43,552 nucleotides of DNA from Lyngbya confervoides BDU141951. Lineage in GTDB: Bacteria; Cyanobacteriota; Cyanobacteriia; Thermosynechococcales; Thermosynechococcaceae. Under the pieces are notes generated by a model. That model was not told where the DNA came from, ran no database searches, and saw nothing but the letters and a program-made list of their open reading frames with translations. Below are positions 1 through 8,224 of this stretch, one piece after another (position 1 is the first letter of the stretch; every line of letters starts with the position of its first letter). The DNA is taken from contig NZ_JTHE03000051.1 in the NCBI RefSeq assembly GCF_000817775.3, positions 1-43,552 on the forward strand, given 5' to 3'. The translations under genes were made by a program, and so were the position numbers.

Positions 1-17
1 TGTTTTTTACGAGGCAT
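1..17 (-). CDS. Possible 5' end of a gene running off the left edge
   Basis: On the minus strand an ATG at 17 begins M-P-R-K-K and continues off the window. An AGGAG purine-rich stretch lies about 8 bases upstream, a good ribosome-binding site. Only five codons are visible, so no product can be named; the start context is the only support. Confidence 0.3.
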
Positions 18-762
18 AAGGGAATCTCCTTTGTTAACTGGATTCTACTTCCCTTACACAAAATTCTGATCAGTCTCGGCATCGATCTGCCAACGCATGC
101 ACAGTCGTCACTCTCTCCCTCCGAGCCTGAGATCGAGTTTATAGGACTTTGTCTGTAGCTCGTCTCCCCATACATCGCATGCCCCGGACGGGTTGGCAAG
201 CCTGAACTTCGTTTGATGACATCAACCGCCGGTGAGGCTGGGCGGTAGTTCTTCAGTGTTCTTTACCCTCCCTAGATCGACTGTGAGGAGTTGCTTGACA
301 AAGCAAGCAAACCTTATATCCAATCCGCAAGCGGCTGCTTGAGATCGTCCAGCACCTTGGCCCGGATTTGCCTGAGCGATCGCTGTTGCTTGCTGCCCAC
401 TGGGCATAGGCCGATCAGAGATTATCACTGCTGCTTGAAGAGGTTCGCAGGTCCTAGGCAGAGCACCGGGCACTCTTTGGCCGAAGCTTGGATTTTGAGA
501 ACGATGTGGCCTGGGATGCTTTTAATTTCCAGCGTTAAGGGCTAGGGCGATCGCGGGCCATCCCCTGCTGAGTCGGGCGGTGCGGTGGGCCACTGTGCGA
601 GGTGCTGAAGACCCCATGGCCGAGGCGTTAAGGACTGACAAGGAGGGAAATCTGAGCAAACTGGAGTTTTACAAGGTGATTCCTGCGATCGCCCTTGCTA
701 GATTTCTAGGAGGACTGTTACTCCAGGAACATTTGTTCAATATCGGCTTCGGTATAGATAAC
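18..762. other. Gene-poor left flank
   Basis: No convincing gene was found between the left edge and the end of the DUF1828-like gene. Short open frames exist on both strands (for example 291-545 plus and 222-473 minus), but they lack recognisable domains and good start sites and overlap each other. Part of the left end probably holds the promoter of the truncated minus-strand gene at 1-17. The rest looks like spacer or decayed sequence. Confidence 0.5.
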
Positions 763-1521
763 TCATGTCACCAATTGCTCGATCAGTTCTTCTGGCTTAG
801 ACATATAGCAAATCTCAGAAAACTCTGCGAGTTGGCTAATGTGGCCACTGCTCCATACATCCAAACTGTCGTCAAACAGGGAAATAAAGCGTAAAGGTTC
901 GGTGTTTAGTCGGTATTGATACAAATCAAGCCAGGCAGCGACCGTATTGTTGACTTTACTATTGGCTGCGCTCCGATTGCCGGTGCTCAAAACTTCGACT
1001 AAGGTGCTGCGGCGAGGATGGCGGGTGCGAAAATCGATTTGCCAGGAACGGGCCGATCGCCCCACTAATTTGATGTCTCGCTCGTAGGGGATGTGATACT
1101 CATCCAGAAGTTCAGCAATTTCATCATTGAGAGTGGCCGCCAACCGCGTCCTATTGAGCAACCATAGGTTAGACACGGCGATCGCCGCTTGGGACAGCTG
1201 AGTAATGGCTTCTGCGAGGTTATCCTGGAATCTGATCAGAAGCATTCCATCATAGAGTTCGATGCCATAGGTGACTTGAATATCTTGGAGAAACCAGTCT
1301 TGTTTTTTGGATAGGGACTGCTTAAAGGACTGCATATCTAACCAGCGCAGGGTTTCCCCTAAATCGGTTAAGGTTTGGGTTTCTGGTTTAAGAAATAGGT
1401 CGATGACATCCCCATCAGGATAGAGGTAGGGGGTGCGAATCCGTACTAAGCCGTTCACCTCGGAGCAGGTGTAGAGTTGTCCGATGGTTTCCGCGATGAT
1501 TTGGCAGGGTGCGGGGGTCAT
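763..1521 (-). CDS. DUF1828/DUF1829 domain-containing protein
   Basis: A 252-residue soluble protein. The N-terminal ~90 residues match the DUF1828 pattern: a strand with RIRTPYL, then PDGDVIDLF, then LTDLGETLRWL. The C-terminal half (about 130-250) resembles DUF1829, with a predicted alpha/beta region around VEVLSTGNRSAANSKVN. Both families are uncharacterised and occur in phages and bacteria. It is the second gene of an operon: its ATG overlaps the TGA of the DUF6978-like gene by 4 bases (1518-1521), so the two are probably translationally coupled. No signal peptide or membrane segment is seen. A role in defence or as part of a toxin-antitoxin-like pair is possible but unproven. Family assignment is from pattern memory. 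Confidence 0.75.
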   Translation of the reverse strand: MTPAPCQIIAETIGQLYTCSEVNGLVRIRTPYLYPDGDVIDLFLKPETQTLTDLGETLRWLDMQSFKQSLSKKQDWFLQDIQVTYGIELYDGMLLIRFQDNLAEAITQLSQAAIAVSNLWLLNRTRLAATLNDEIAELLDEYHIPYERDIKLVGRSARSWQIDFRTRHPRRSTLVEVLSTGNRSAANSKVNNTVAAWLDLYQYRLNTEPLRFISLFDDSLDVWSSGHISQLAEFSEICYMSKPEELIEQLVT

Positions 1522-1970
1522 GGGAATAAACCTAGCTGCTGAGCGGGAGGTGGTTCCATAGTGCCATTATGAATGACTTTTGCCTCTTGGCAGAACTCGT
1601 CCCATACCCTTTCTGGCTGGGTGGCGGGGGCGGTGATATCTGGGGGGAGGTAGGCTTGCTTATCCCGCAGAGGTTCATACCAGCGGTGTTTGTGTTTTTC
1701 GCCGATGCGTTGGCCATCCGGGTTGCGGTGGTCTTTGCCCAGATCGAGTCCGTAAATGCGCCCAGCAGTGCCGTGGATGATGTGGTAAGACAGGGCAGTA
1801 ATCATAGGGTTGTAGCTGCCTTTCAGAAAGAGAGGATAGCCTGCAGGGCTGGTGATTTCCACGCGAAACCCTAACCAGGGCGATCGCTCCCGTGCCCAGA
1901 CAATATTACCTTCGATGTATTTTTCCGGGTCAGCGATCAGGTCTTCAAATTCGGATTGGCTGAGTACCAC
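1518..1970 (-). CDS. DUF6978-like protein
   Basis: A 150-residue protein that starts with GTG at 1970. The central block with DHRNPDGQRIG followed by a histidine-rich KHKHRWYEP stretch (about residues 80-100) is typical of the DUF6978 family as I recall it. The function is unknown. It lies first in a pair with the DUF1828-like gene, overlapping it by 4 bases. The GTG start shares its G with the TAG stop of a short upstream reading frame (TAGTG), so this start may depend on coupling to an upstream ORF that is now broken. The conserved aspartate and histidines could bind metal or form an active site, which is inference only. Confidence 0.65.
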   Translation of the reverse strand: MVLSQSEFEDLIADPEKYIEGNIVWARERSPWLGFRVEITSPAGYPLFLKGSYNPMITALSYHIIHGTAGRIYGLDLGKDHRNPDGQRIGEKHKHRWYEPLRDKQAYLPPDITAPATQPERVWDEFCQEAKVIHNGTMEPPPAQQLGLFP

Positions 1971-2152
1971 TAGCTAGCCTCCTCTAAAACAGTTTCTAAG
2001 GGTTCAGTTCCCATGAGTCCAGCATCTCGGCAGCTGTTGAGGGCGGTTTTACAGGTTTGCCGATCGACCCCAAATCATGGCCGGGAGGGTTCGTTCAATG
2101 ATGAGGGGACTCTTCTCACCATTGGGTAACACAACCACTTTCGTTTTATCCT
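1970..2152 (-). pseudogene. Broken small ORF upstream of the DUF6978-like gene
   Basis: Two minus-strand frames read like one small protein split by a frameshift. The first contains VVLPNGEKSPLIIERTLPAM and ends in TAA near 2058. The second contains FGVDRQTCKTALNSCRDAG and ends in LEEAS at a TAG (1970-1972). The second frame is closed upstream by a TGA and has no good start of its own. Its stop overlaps the GTG of the next gene, as in a coupled operon. The intact product would be about 60 residues. No family is recognised. It may be the lost first member of a three-gene module. Confidence 0.35.
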
Positions 2153-2179
2153 ACGCGTTAGGGTGGGTCCCAGTGCCCG

Positions 2180-3013
2180 CTAGGACGCAATGCGCCCAGA
2201 CAGGGGAGAACTCGCGCTGGCCATTGCCTGCACGGGAATTCGCCCGGCTTGATAGGCCAATCGCCCCGCCTGGGTGGCTAATCCCATCGCCTGGGCCATC
2301 TTGGCGGGCTGGTCCGCCTGGGCGATCGCTGTATTAATGAGCAGGGCATCGGCCCCCATTTCCATGGCCTGGGCAGCCTCGCTGGGGGTGCCAATGCCTG
2401 CATCCACTACCACGGGCACCTGGGCATTTTCAAGAATAATTGCGATGTTCGCGGCATTTTTAATCCCCTGTCCCGATCCAATGGGCGACCCCAGGGGCAT
2501 CACCGTTGCACAGCCCATCTCCTCAAGGCGTTTTGCCAGGAGCGGATCTGCGTTAATGTAGGGCAGCACCGCAAACCCCTCCTTAACCAGCTGTTCGGCG
2601 GCCGCCAGCGTCCCCAGTGGATCCGGCAGCAGGTATTTGCCGTCGGGAATCACCTCCAGCTTGACAAAGTTATTGTCCTCCTGACCCAAAAGCTTGGCCA
2701 TCTCCCGCCCCAGACGCGCCACGCGAACGGCCTCCTCCGCGGTTTGGCACCCCGCCGTGTTGGGCAGCATCCAAATTTTTTGCCAGTCGATGGCCTCGGC
2801 TAACCCTGCATGGCCCGGCGCCTGGGTTTGCACCCGGCGAACCGCGACGGTCACAATCTCACAGCCGCTCGCTGCAATACTTTGCCCCATTTGATCAAAG
2901 GTGCGGTATTTCCCGGTTCCGGTCATCAAGCGCGAGTGAAAGGTGCGCCCCGCAATGGTCAGCGGGTCAGGGTGATTGCAGAAAGCAGCGTTGATCGGAT
3001 CAGCAGCAAGCAT
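2180..3013 (-). CDS. thiG: Thiazole synthase ThiG
   Basis: ThiG makes the thiazole phosphate moiety of thiamine from 1-deoxyxylulose 5-phosphate, dehydroglycine and ThiS thiocarboxylate, in the cytoplasm. The 277-residue TIM-barrel protein shows the N-terminal [14 protein letters not shown], the Schiff-base lysine in FVKLEVIPD (Lys118) and the phosphate-binding [13 protein letters not shown] (about 203-214). Length fits stand-alone ThiG with a short tail. In many cyanobacteria ThiG is fused behind a glycine oxidase (ThiO); here it is not, and no thiO or thiS lies next to it. It is a single-gene unit transcribed away from the sigma-factor gene. Confidence 0.95.
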   Translation of the reverse strand: MLAADPINAAFCNHPDPLTIAGRTFHSRLMTGTGKYRTFDQMGQSIAASGCEIVTVAVRRVQTQAPGHAGLAEAIDWQKIWMLPNTAGCQTAEEAVRVARLGREMAKLLGQEDNNFVKLEVIPDGKYLLPDPLGTLAAAEQLVKEGFAVLPYINADPLLAKRLEEMGCATVMPLGSPIGSGQGIKNAANIAIILENAQVPVVVDAGIGTPSEAAQAMEMGADALLINTAIAQADQPAKMAQAMGLATQAGRLAYQAGRIPVQAMASASSPLSGRIAS

Positions 3014-3184
3014 GGAATTTAGTTAGAACTTAGAACAGCGACAGCGTCTTTCATATTATCGTTTAACCCTGGGCCACAAAAAAGCAATACAGGCGCCATG
3101 GCGGGTTCCTCTGCGGAGGCGGCGGAACTTCCCTGCCTCACCTTGCGTCTGCAAGGAGTGAATGTATTATGGTCTAGTCCATCC

Positions 3185-3850
3185 ATGACATCCAGTTATT
3201 CTGTATCTTGGTCAAGGGTCGAGGGTGTAGAACCACCAGTGCAAATGTCTGCCCACAAACTTGCCAACCGCGACTTGATCCTTCTGTGCCAATCAGGACT
3301 CCGTCCAGACAAGGCCGCCTTTTCGGAATTGCTGCGGCGCTATCAGTCCCACGTCGACCGGCTGCTGTATCATCTGGCCCCAGACTGGAGCGATCGCTCG
3401 GACTTGGCCCAAGAGGTGTGGATTCGTGTCTTTCGCAATATTAAACGGCTGCAAGAGCCTGCCAAGTTTAAAGGCTGGCTGAGCCGGATCACCACTAACT
3501 TGTTTTACGACGAGTTGCGCAAGCGCAAGCGTCACCAAACCCCCCTCTCCCTCGATGCGCCCCTCTCCTTTAGCGATGGTGAGATGAGCTGGGAACTTCC
3601 GTCGGAGGAGGCGGGTCCAGAAGATAAGCTGTCCACGCGAGAATTTTACCAGCAGCTTCACATTGCAATTGCTGATCTGCCGGAGGCATTCAGGACAACC
3701 ATTGTACTGCGCGAAATTGAGGGTATGGCCTATGACGAAATTGCGGAAATTACGGGCGTGTCGCTGGGGACGGTGAAGTCCCGGATTGCCAGAGCGCGCC
3801 AACGCTTACAGGATCAACTCCAGCCCTATTTGAATGAGTCGGATCCCTAA
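3185..3850 (+). CDS. sigG: ECF-type RNA polymerase sigma factor, SigG-like
   Basis: An extracytoplasmic-function sigma factor that directs RNA polymerase to stress promoters. Region 2 is seen in DLAQEVWIRVFRNI followed by FKGWLSRITTNLFYD. Region 4 is the C-terminal helix-turn-helix YDEIAEITGVSLGTVKSRI. The frame is open back to 3098, but that part looks unlike sigma factors. I use the ATG at 3185; ATG 3245 (MSAHKL) is an equally likely start nearer the conserved region. The next gene encodes a membrane protein of anti-sigma type, the arrangement known for cyanobacterial SigG and its regulator SapG, which supports the symbol. The 258-base gap to that gene is long for an operon. Confidence 0.88.
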   Translation: MTSSYSVSWSRVEGVEPPVQMSAHKLANRDLILLCQSGLRPDKAAFSELLRRYQSHVDRLLYHLAPDWSDRSDLAQEVWIRVFRNIKRLQEPAKFKGWLSRITTNLFYDELRKRKRHQTPLSLDAPLSFSDGEMSWELPSEEAGPEDKLSTREFYQQLHIAIADLPEAFRTTIVLREIEGMAYDEIAEITGVSLGTVKSRIARARQRLQDQLQPYLNESDP

Positions 3851-4108
3851 ACCGGTGCCTCAGGAAAAGCTGACGGCCTGCTCCTTCACGAGTCCAAGGG
3901 CAAGATCCCCAGGTCTGAATCTCCGTATTTTTGCTCCCCTATTTTTCAATCATTTCATCTAAAGTAAAGCTATTACAGTCACACTATGGGAATGCATTGA
4001 ATCGGTAACGCCCTGAGCTCCCCGGCCCTGCACTCCCCGTCCCTGTCCAACTTTTCCCCTTCACGATTGCTTGTCCCAACTCACCCCTGGGCTATGTGAG
4101 AAATTACC

Positions 4109-4612
4109 ATGACTGGTCTTAACAATCTCAACCCTGATGATCGCTTTGAGCTTCTGAGTGCCTATTTGGATAATGAAGTATCCGCCAGCGAACGCAAGCA
4201 CGTGGAAGCCCTGATGGCCGCCGATCCAGACTTTGAGCGGCAGTACCGAACCCTGGCTCAAATTGGGCGATCGCTCCAGGCCATGCCTGTGAGTGCCTCC
4301 AATCCCGAGGAGACCCTCCACGCGGTGCTGAAGCGGGTGGAGCATCGTTCCCACCGCCTGAAGCTACTTGGGGTCGGTGCGGCAGTTGTTGCCGTGGTCG
4401 GAACCCTGGGTACCCTATTTAGCGGGTCTCACCTTTCCCCGCAAATGGCGGACAATGAGCCCGATGGCGATTCGCCCACCCTCTCCCAAAGCTCTCCGCC
4501 GATTCAACTCCCACCCGGCCCAATCGCCCAACCGCCCAACGTAGATGTGGATTCTCTGCTTCTGGCCTTGGAAGAGCCGCCCATTGATATCCCTGCACCG
4601 GGGGAGGAGTAG
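4109..4612 (+). CDS. Membrane anti-sigma factor (SapG-like)
   Basis: A 167-residue protein. The N-terminal ~70 residues form an anti-sigma-like helical domain (LLSAYLDNEVSASERKHVEA). One transmembrane helix follows at about 84-105 (LLGVGAAVVAVVGTLGTLF), then a proline-rich tail. This is the layout of a regulator that holds a sigma factor at the membrane. It has no HxxxCxxC zinc motif, so it belongs to the zinc-free type. Position downstream of the SigG-like gene makes that its likely partner. The tail would lie outside the cytoplasm and could sense envelope stress, which is inference. Confidence 0.8.
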   Translation: MTGLNNLNPDDRFELLSAYLDNEVSASERKHVEALMAADPDFERQYRTLAQIGRSLQAMPVSASNPEETLHAVLKRVEHRSHRLKLLGVGAAVVAVVGTLGTLFSGSHLSPQMADNEPDGDSPTLSQSSPPIQLPPGPIAQPPNVDVDSLLLALEEPPIDIPAPGEE

Positions 4613-4672
4613 TCTCGGTTGAATGGCCCCGATCTCAACGCCGGGTCTTGAGGTCCACTGGGCGGGGCGACC

Positions 4673-5554
4673 TTAGATCCATTTTCCCCCCACCATGCCC
4701 AACAGCAGCACAAAGCCCAGGGTGACGTTTTGGCGAAAGAAGTCTGCATAGCGGTGAATCGGCAGTGGATCATGGCGCAGGGCGAGACTTTGGCGCCCCC
4801 AGTAGAAGCCACCTATGGCCAGAGTTATCCAGAACACCCAGTGGAGTTCCTCCCGCAGGCCCAGGCCGATCAGCAGCCCAAAGGTCCCCAGATAACACAG
4901 TCCCACCGCAAGGGACGCATGGGGGCCGAAAAATAGAGCGCTGGAGTTAACGCCCAACCGACGGTCATCGGACCGGTCGGGCATGGCATACACCGTATCG
5001 AATCCCAGGGTCCATAGCAGCGTTGCCCCCCAGAGCAGCCAGGTAGAAAGCGTGATCTCGTTGGCCGCGGCGCTCCAGCTAATGAGCACGGCGAATCCCC
5101 AGGCGATGGAAAGCACTAGCTGCGGGATAGGAAAAACCCGCTTGGCGAGGGGATAGAGGACAATCACCGGCACTGCGGCCACACAGAGGCCAAAACTCAA
5201 GGGAGTTAGGTAGAGAGCCAGACCCAAGGCACAAAGAAAGCACAACAGGGCCGCCCCAATGCCCACGCGAATTGTCAAGGTTTTTGCCGCCAGGGGGCGT
5301 CGCTTTGTCCGCTCCACCTGGGGATCAATGTTACGGTCCCACAGATCGTTCACCACGCATCCGGCGGCACTCGTGGCCAGGGATCCAGCCACGATGACTA
5401 GCAACAAGCCCAGGGGAGGGCGGGCTTGCGTGGCCAGACAGAGAGCCCACAGCGCCGGAATCATCAGAATCAACCGACCAGCGGGCTTGTCCCAGCGCAG
5501 GAGACGAAAAACCTCCCTGATCAGGGAGGACTGAGAATGGAGGGGAGCAGTCAT
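4673..5554 (-). CDS. ubiA: 4-hydroxybenzoate polyprenyltransferase (UbiA family)
   Basis: An integral membrane prenyltransferase of 293 residues. In cyanobacteria this enzyme joins 4-hydroxybenzoate to solanesyl diphosphate, an early step of plastoquinone-9 synthesis. Both aspartate-rich motifs that bind Mg-diphosphate are visible: NDLWDRNID (69-77) and DTVYAMPDRSDDRRLG (186-201). Multiple hydrophobic helices span the rest. It starts at the ATG at 5552-5554 and is divergent from the malic-enzyme gene. It converges on the anti-sigma gene with a 60-base gap. Confidence 0.93.
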   Translation of the reverse strand: MTAPLHSQSSLIREVFRLLRWDKPAGRLILMIPALWALCLATQARPPLGLLLVIVAGSLATSAAGCVVNDLWDRNIDPQVERTKRRPLAAKTLTIRVGIGAALLCFLCALGLALYLTPLSFGLCVAAVPVIVLYPLAKRVFPIPQLVLSIAWGFAVLISWSAAANEITLSTWLLWGATLLWTLGFDTVYAMPDRSDDRRLGVNSSALFFGPHASLAVGLCYLGTFGLLIGLGLREELHWVFWITLAIGGFYWGRQSLALRHDPLPIHRYADFFRQNVTLGFVLLLGMVGGKWI

Positions 5555-5695
5555 GGATGGGCCTGCGGCAGAAGGATGAATGTTTGTATCCTAAGGGATT
5601 TTGCGCGCTGGGTTTGGGTTGCGATTCCATAACAAAGCTTTCGACGACTTCGGGAGAGGGCGTACAATATTGGGCAATCGATTCCGTAAAGAAAT

Positions 5696-5722
5696 GGGTG
5701 GGGTTCTCCACCCTTTTATTTT
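5696..5722 (+). terminator. Intrinsic-terminator-like hairpin in the malic enzyme leader
   Basis: A perfect 6-bp GC-rich stem, GGGTGG (5696-5701) and CCACCC (5708-5713), has a 6-base loop and is followed directly by TTTTATTTTC. Three A-T pairs can extend the stem. It lies between two divergent genes, about 95 bases before the malic enzyme ATG. So it is not a normal end-of-gene terminator. It could attenuate transcription of the malic enzyme gene or end a short RNA that starts upstream; a TACAAT hexamer at 5663-5668 is a weak candidate -10. Confidence 0.6.
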
Positions 5723-5816
5723 CTTGACTTGCCCAAGGCTGCTGACGCGAACCGTCCACAGCCTCTTGGTCCACGGCCTACTTGTTGTTTATCCTCCAGG
5801 GGACTGCTGATTTCCT

Positions 5817-7211
5817 ATGGCTCAGTTAACGCCGAACCCCAGCTTTAGTGTGACGCTGCATTTAGAAATTCCAAATCGAGCCGGAATGCTAGCCCAGGTG
5901 GTTTCCGCCATCGGCGATGTGGGCGGCAATATTGGCCTGATTGATGTCATTGAACGATCGCGGCAAACCATTGTGCGCCAAATGACGGTGGATGCCTCCA
6001 GTAAGGAACATGCCGAGCAGATTGTGGAGGCTCTGCGCCAGCATGATCAAATTAAAATCCTGCGGGTCAGTGATCGCACCATGGAGCTGCATCAGGCCGG
6101 AAAACTCAGCGTCCAGAGCAAAATGCCCCTGAGCAATCAGGACGAGTTGGCCATGGCCTATACCCCAGGGGTGGGTCGGGTGTGCATGGCCATTGCCCAC
6201 CATCCGGAAAAGGTGTACGAGCTCACCATTAAGTGCAACACCGTGGCGGTGGTCACCGATGGCAGTGCGGTGCTGGGGCTGGGCAACATTGGACCCGAGG
6301 CGGCCTTGCCCGTCATGGAGGGGAAAGCCATGCTGTTTCGGGAATTTGGGGGCCTCAACGCCTTTCCCGTCTGTTTGGCCACCCAAAATGTGGATGAAAT
6401 TGTGGAAACCGTGCGGCGCATTGCCCCGGTCTATGGAGGAATCAACCTGGAAGATATCAGCGCGCCGCGCTGCTTTGAGGTGGAGCGACGCCTGCGCGAG
6501 GCCCTGGATATTCCGGTGTTTCACGATGACCAGCATGGAACTGCCATTGTGGTCCTGGCAGCCCTCAGCAACGCCCTGAAGCTGGTTCGCAAAAAGATGT
6601 CCCAGGTGCGGGTGGTGATCAACGGAGCCGGGGCCGCTGGGGTGGCCATTGGTCGCCTCCTGCGAAAGGCTGGGGTAGAAACCATCCTGCTCTGCGATCG
6701 CCAGGGAATTGTCAGCCGCGATCGCCTTCAGGACCTGAGTCCCCAGAAGCTGGAGTTTGTCTTTGATGAGTCTGGAACCCTCGCCGATGCCCTGGTGGGT
6801 GCCGATGTATTTCTGGGGGTGAGTGCGCCTGGGGTCGTCACCCCAGCCATGGTGCGACAGATGGCCAGCGATCCGATTGTGTTTGCCATGGCCAATCCGA
6901 TTCCAGAAATTCAGCCGGAACTGGTTCAGGACCTGGTGGCCGTGATGGCCACCGGCCGCAGCGACTATCCCAACCAAATTAATAACGTGTTGGCCTTTCC
7001 TGGGATTTTTAAAGGGGCACTGGCCTGTCGAGCCTCTGAAATTACCACCAAAATGTATTTGCAGGCGGCCTATGCCATTGCGGCCCTGGTGGGTCCCCAA
7101 GATCTCCGTCAGGACCATATCATTCCCTCGGTGTTTGACGACCGGGTGGCACCAGCGGTGGCCGCGGCGGTGGAACTGGCGGCGCGAGAAGATGGCGTTG
7201 CCCACAGCTAG
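5817..7211 (+). CDS. NAD(P)-dependent malic enzyme with N-terminal ACT domain
   Basis: It oxidatively decarboxylates malate to pyruvate with NAD(P). The 464-residue protein has an N-terminal ACT domain (about 8-85; LEIPNRAGMLAQVV), which in other enzymes binds small regulatory ligands, often amino acids. The malic enzyme domain follows: YTPGVGRV with the catalytic tyrosine, the metal-ligand block NLEDISAPRCFE, FHDDQHGTA, and the Rossmann dinucleotide site INGAGAAGVAIG. The ACT-plus-malic architecture is the cyanobacterial form. It stands alone with its own 262-base divergent upstream region containing a terminator-like hairpin. Cofactor preference cannot be told from the sequence. Confidence 0.93.
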   Translation: MAQLTPNPSFSVTLHLEIPNRAGMLAQVVSAIGDVGGNIGLIDVIERSRQTIVRQMTVDASSKEHAEQIVEALRQHDQIKILRVSDRTMELHQAGKLSVQSKMPLSNQDELAMAYTPGVGRVCMAIAHHPEKVYELTIKCNTVAVVTDGSAVLGLGNIGPEAALPVMEGKAMLFREFGGLNAFPVCLATQNVDEIVETVRRIAPVYGGINLEDISAPRCFEVERRLREALDIPVFHDDQHGTAIVVLAALSNALKLVRKKMSQVRVVINGAGAAGVAIGRLLRKAGVETILLCDRQGIVSRDRLQDLSPQKLEFVFDESGTLADALVGADVFLGVSAPGVVTPAMVRQMASDPIVFAMANPIPEIQPELVQDLVAVMATGRSDYPNQINNVLAFPGIFKGALACRASEITTKMYLQAAYAIAALVGPQDLRQDHIIPSVFDDRVAPAVAAAVELAAREDGVAHS

Positions 7212-7265
7212 TGCTCCGCAGTTCATCCAATTCAGTTCGTTGCTCCGCCAGGGAGGATCCGGTTC

Positions 7266-7751
7266 ATGCACACCCCCACCCCCCCAACCCTGGAGACAAT
7301 TTTTAAAGGTCCCGGATTTGGGTTTACATTTTTGTATTATTTTGCTCTGACGGCGCTGATTGTGGCGATCGCGGCGATGCAGATTCTCCATGAGTCCCCC
7401 ACGGCCCCCATCATCTATCAAGTGGGGCTAGCCTTTGCCCTTCCCTTTGCCCTGATCAATGCTCTGCAAAAGCAAACTCAGCGCCTAGAGATTGCCATTA
7501 ATGCGCCAGCGCCGTTTTTGCAGAGGCTCAATCAAGCCCTCCAGGAGTTAGGCTACGATCCAGTCCAACCGCTGCACCCTGAGGAGCCCCTCCAGCCGGA
7601 GGCGATGGGCGATGCCCCTCAGACCTGGGTGGCTCAAAGGTCAGGCTGGCAAACCCCTCTGGCGGGGAAGATCTATGTGGCCACCACCGATCACAGGGCC
7701 GTGCTGGTTAGCCGCAAATCGGTAATGCAGCAATTGAGCGCTAAACTTTGA
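7266..7751 (+). CDS. Small membrane protein of unknown function
   Basis: A 161-residue protein not recognised as a named family. Two hydrophobic segments lie near the N-terminus, at about 20-41 (FTFLYYFALTALIVAIAAMQ) and 50-65. The rest is a soluble domain with a proline-rich middle and a beta-rich C-terminus (GKIYVATTDHRAVLVSR). It lies 54 bases after the malic enzyme gene on the same strand and may be cotranscribed. Start ATG at 7266. The base composition matches its core-gene neighbours, so it looks like a resident cyanobacterial gene. Confidence 0.7.
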   Translation: MHTPTPPTLETIFKGPGFGFTFLYYFALTALIVAIAAMQILHESPTAPIIYQVGLAFALPFALINALQKQTQRLEIAINAPAPFLQRLNQALQELGYDPVQPLHPEEPLQPEAMGDAPQTWVAQRSGWQTPLAGKIYVATTDHRAVLVSRKSVMQQLSAKL

Positions 7752-7805
7752 ACGCTAAACTTTGAGAGCTAAACCATAGACAACCCGTGGGGTTCTCAAG
7801 GCGTG

Positions 7806-8219
7806 ATGATCTCAGACTCTCCATCCTTTCCCTTTCCCTGGACGATGAGCGGCGGCTGTCACTGCGGCGCGGTGCGCTTTCGGGTCACCTTCTTGAAGGC
7901 GGAGGCCATTGACTGCAACTGCTCCATTTGCCGCAAGAAAGGGTTTCTGCATGGCATTGTTCCCCCGGAACAGTTTGATCTACTGAGCGGTGCTGCGGAT
8001 TTGGTGTCCTATCGGTTTAATACGGGTCAGGCGGAGCATCTGTTTTGCCGCCACTGTGGTATTCATGCCTTTTACCACCCCCGTTCTCACCCTGGATACC
8101 TGGATGTGAATTTGCACTGTTTGGACGCAGTCCAGGAAGACCCTGACTTTTTACAGCGCTTTGAGATTCAGCCCTTTGATGGCCAACATTGGGAAGCGAA
8201 CCGGGCCAAACTGCGCTGA
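7806..8219 (+). CDS. GFA (CENP-V/GFA-type) zinc-binding protein
   Basis: A 137-residue protein of the family that includes the glutathione-dependent formaldehyde-activating enzyme Gfa. Zinc-ligand cysteines are seen in GGCHCGAVRF, CNCSICRKKG and FCRHCGIHAFY, the complete set for this fold. The family name should not be read as function: most members are uncharacterised. The frame opens at a GTG at 7803 directly followed by ATG at 7806; an ATG at 7845 just before GGCHCG is a further choice. It may follow the preceding membrane-protein gene in one transcript. Confidence 0.85.
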   Translation: MISDSPSFPFPWTMSGGCHCGAVRFRVTFLKAEAIDCNCSICRKKGFLHGIVPPEQFDLLSGAADLVSYRFNTGQAEHLFCRHCGIHAFYHPRSHPGYLDVNLHCLDAVQEDPDFLQRFEIQPFDGQHWEANRAKLR

Positions 8220-8224
8220 CGGCC

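Noticed and set aside
580-894. A 104-codon plus-strand frame with a plausible-looking sequence
   Set aside because: It overlaps the end of the DUF1828-like gene on the other strand and has no recognisable domain or ribosome-binding site.
3098-3184. N-terminal extension of the sigma factor
   Set aside because: The frame is open, but the residues are unlike region 2 leaders, and later ATGs fit the family better.
5889-7421. A 510-codon open frame on the minus strand opposite the malic enzyme gene
   Set aside because: It is the mirror of a well-conserved enzyme in G+C-rich DNA; the translation is His/Gly-rich, has no domain, and no start signal fits.
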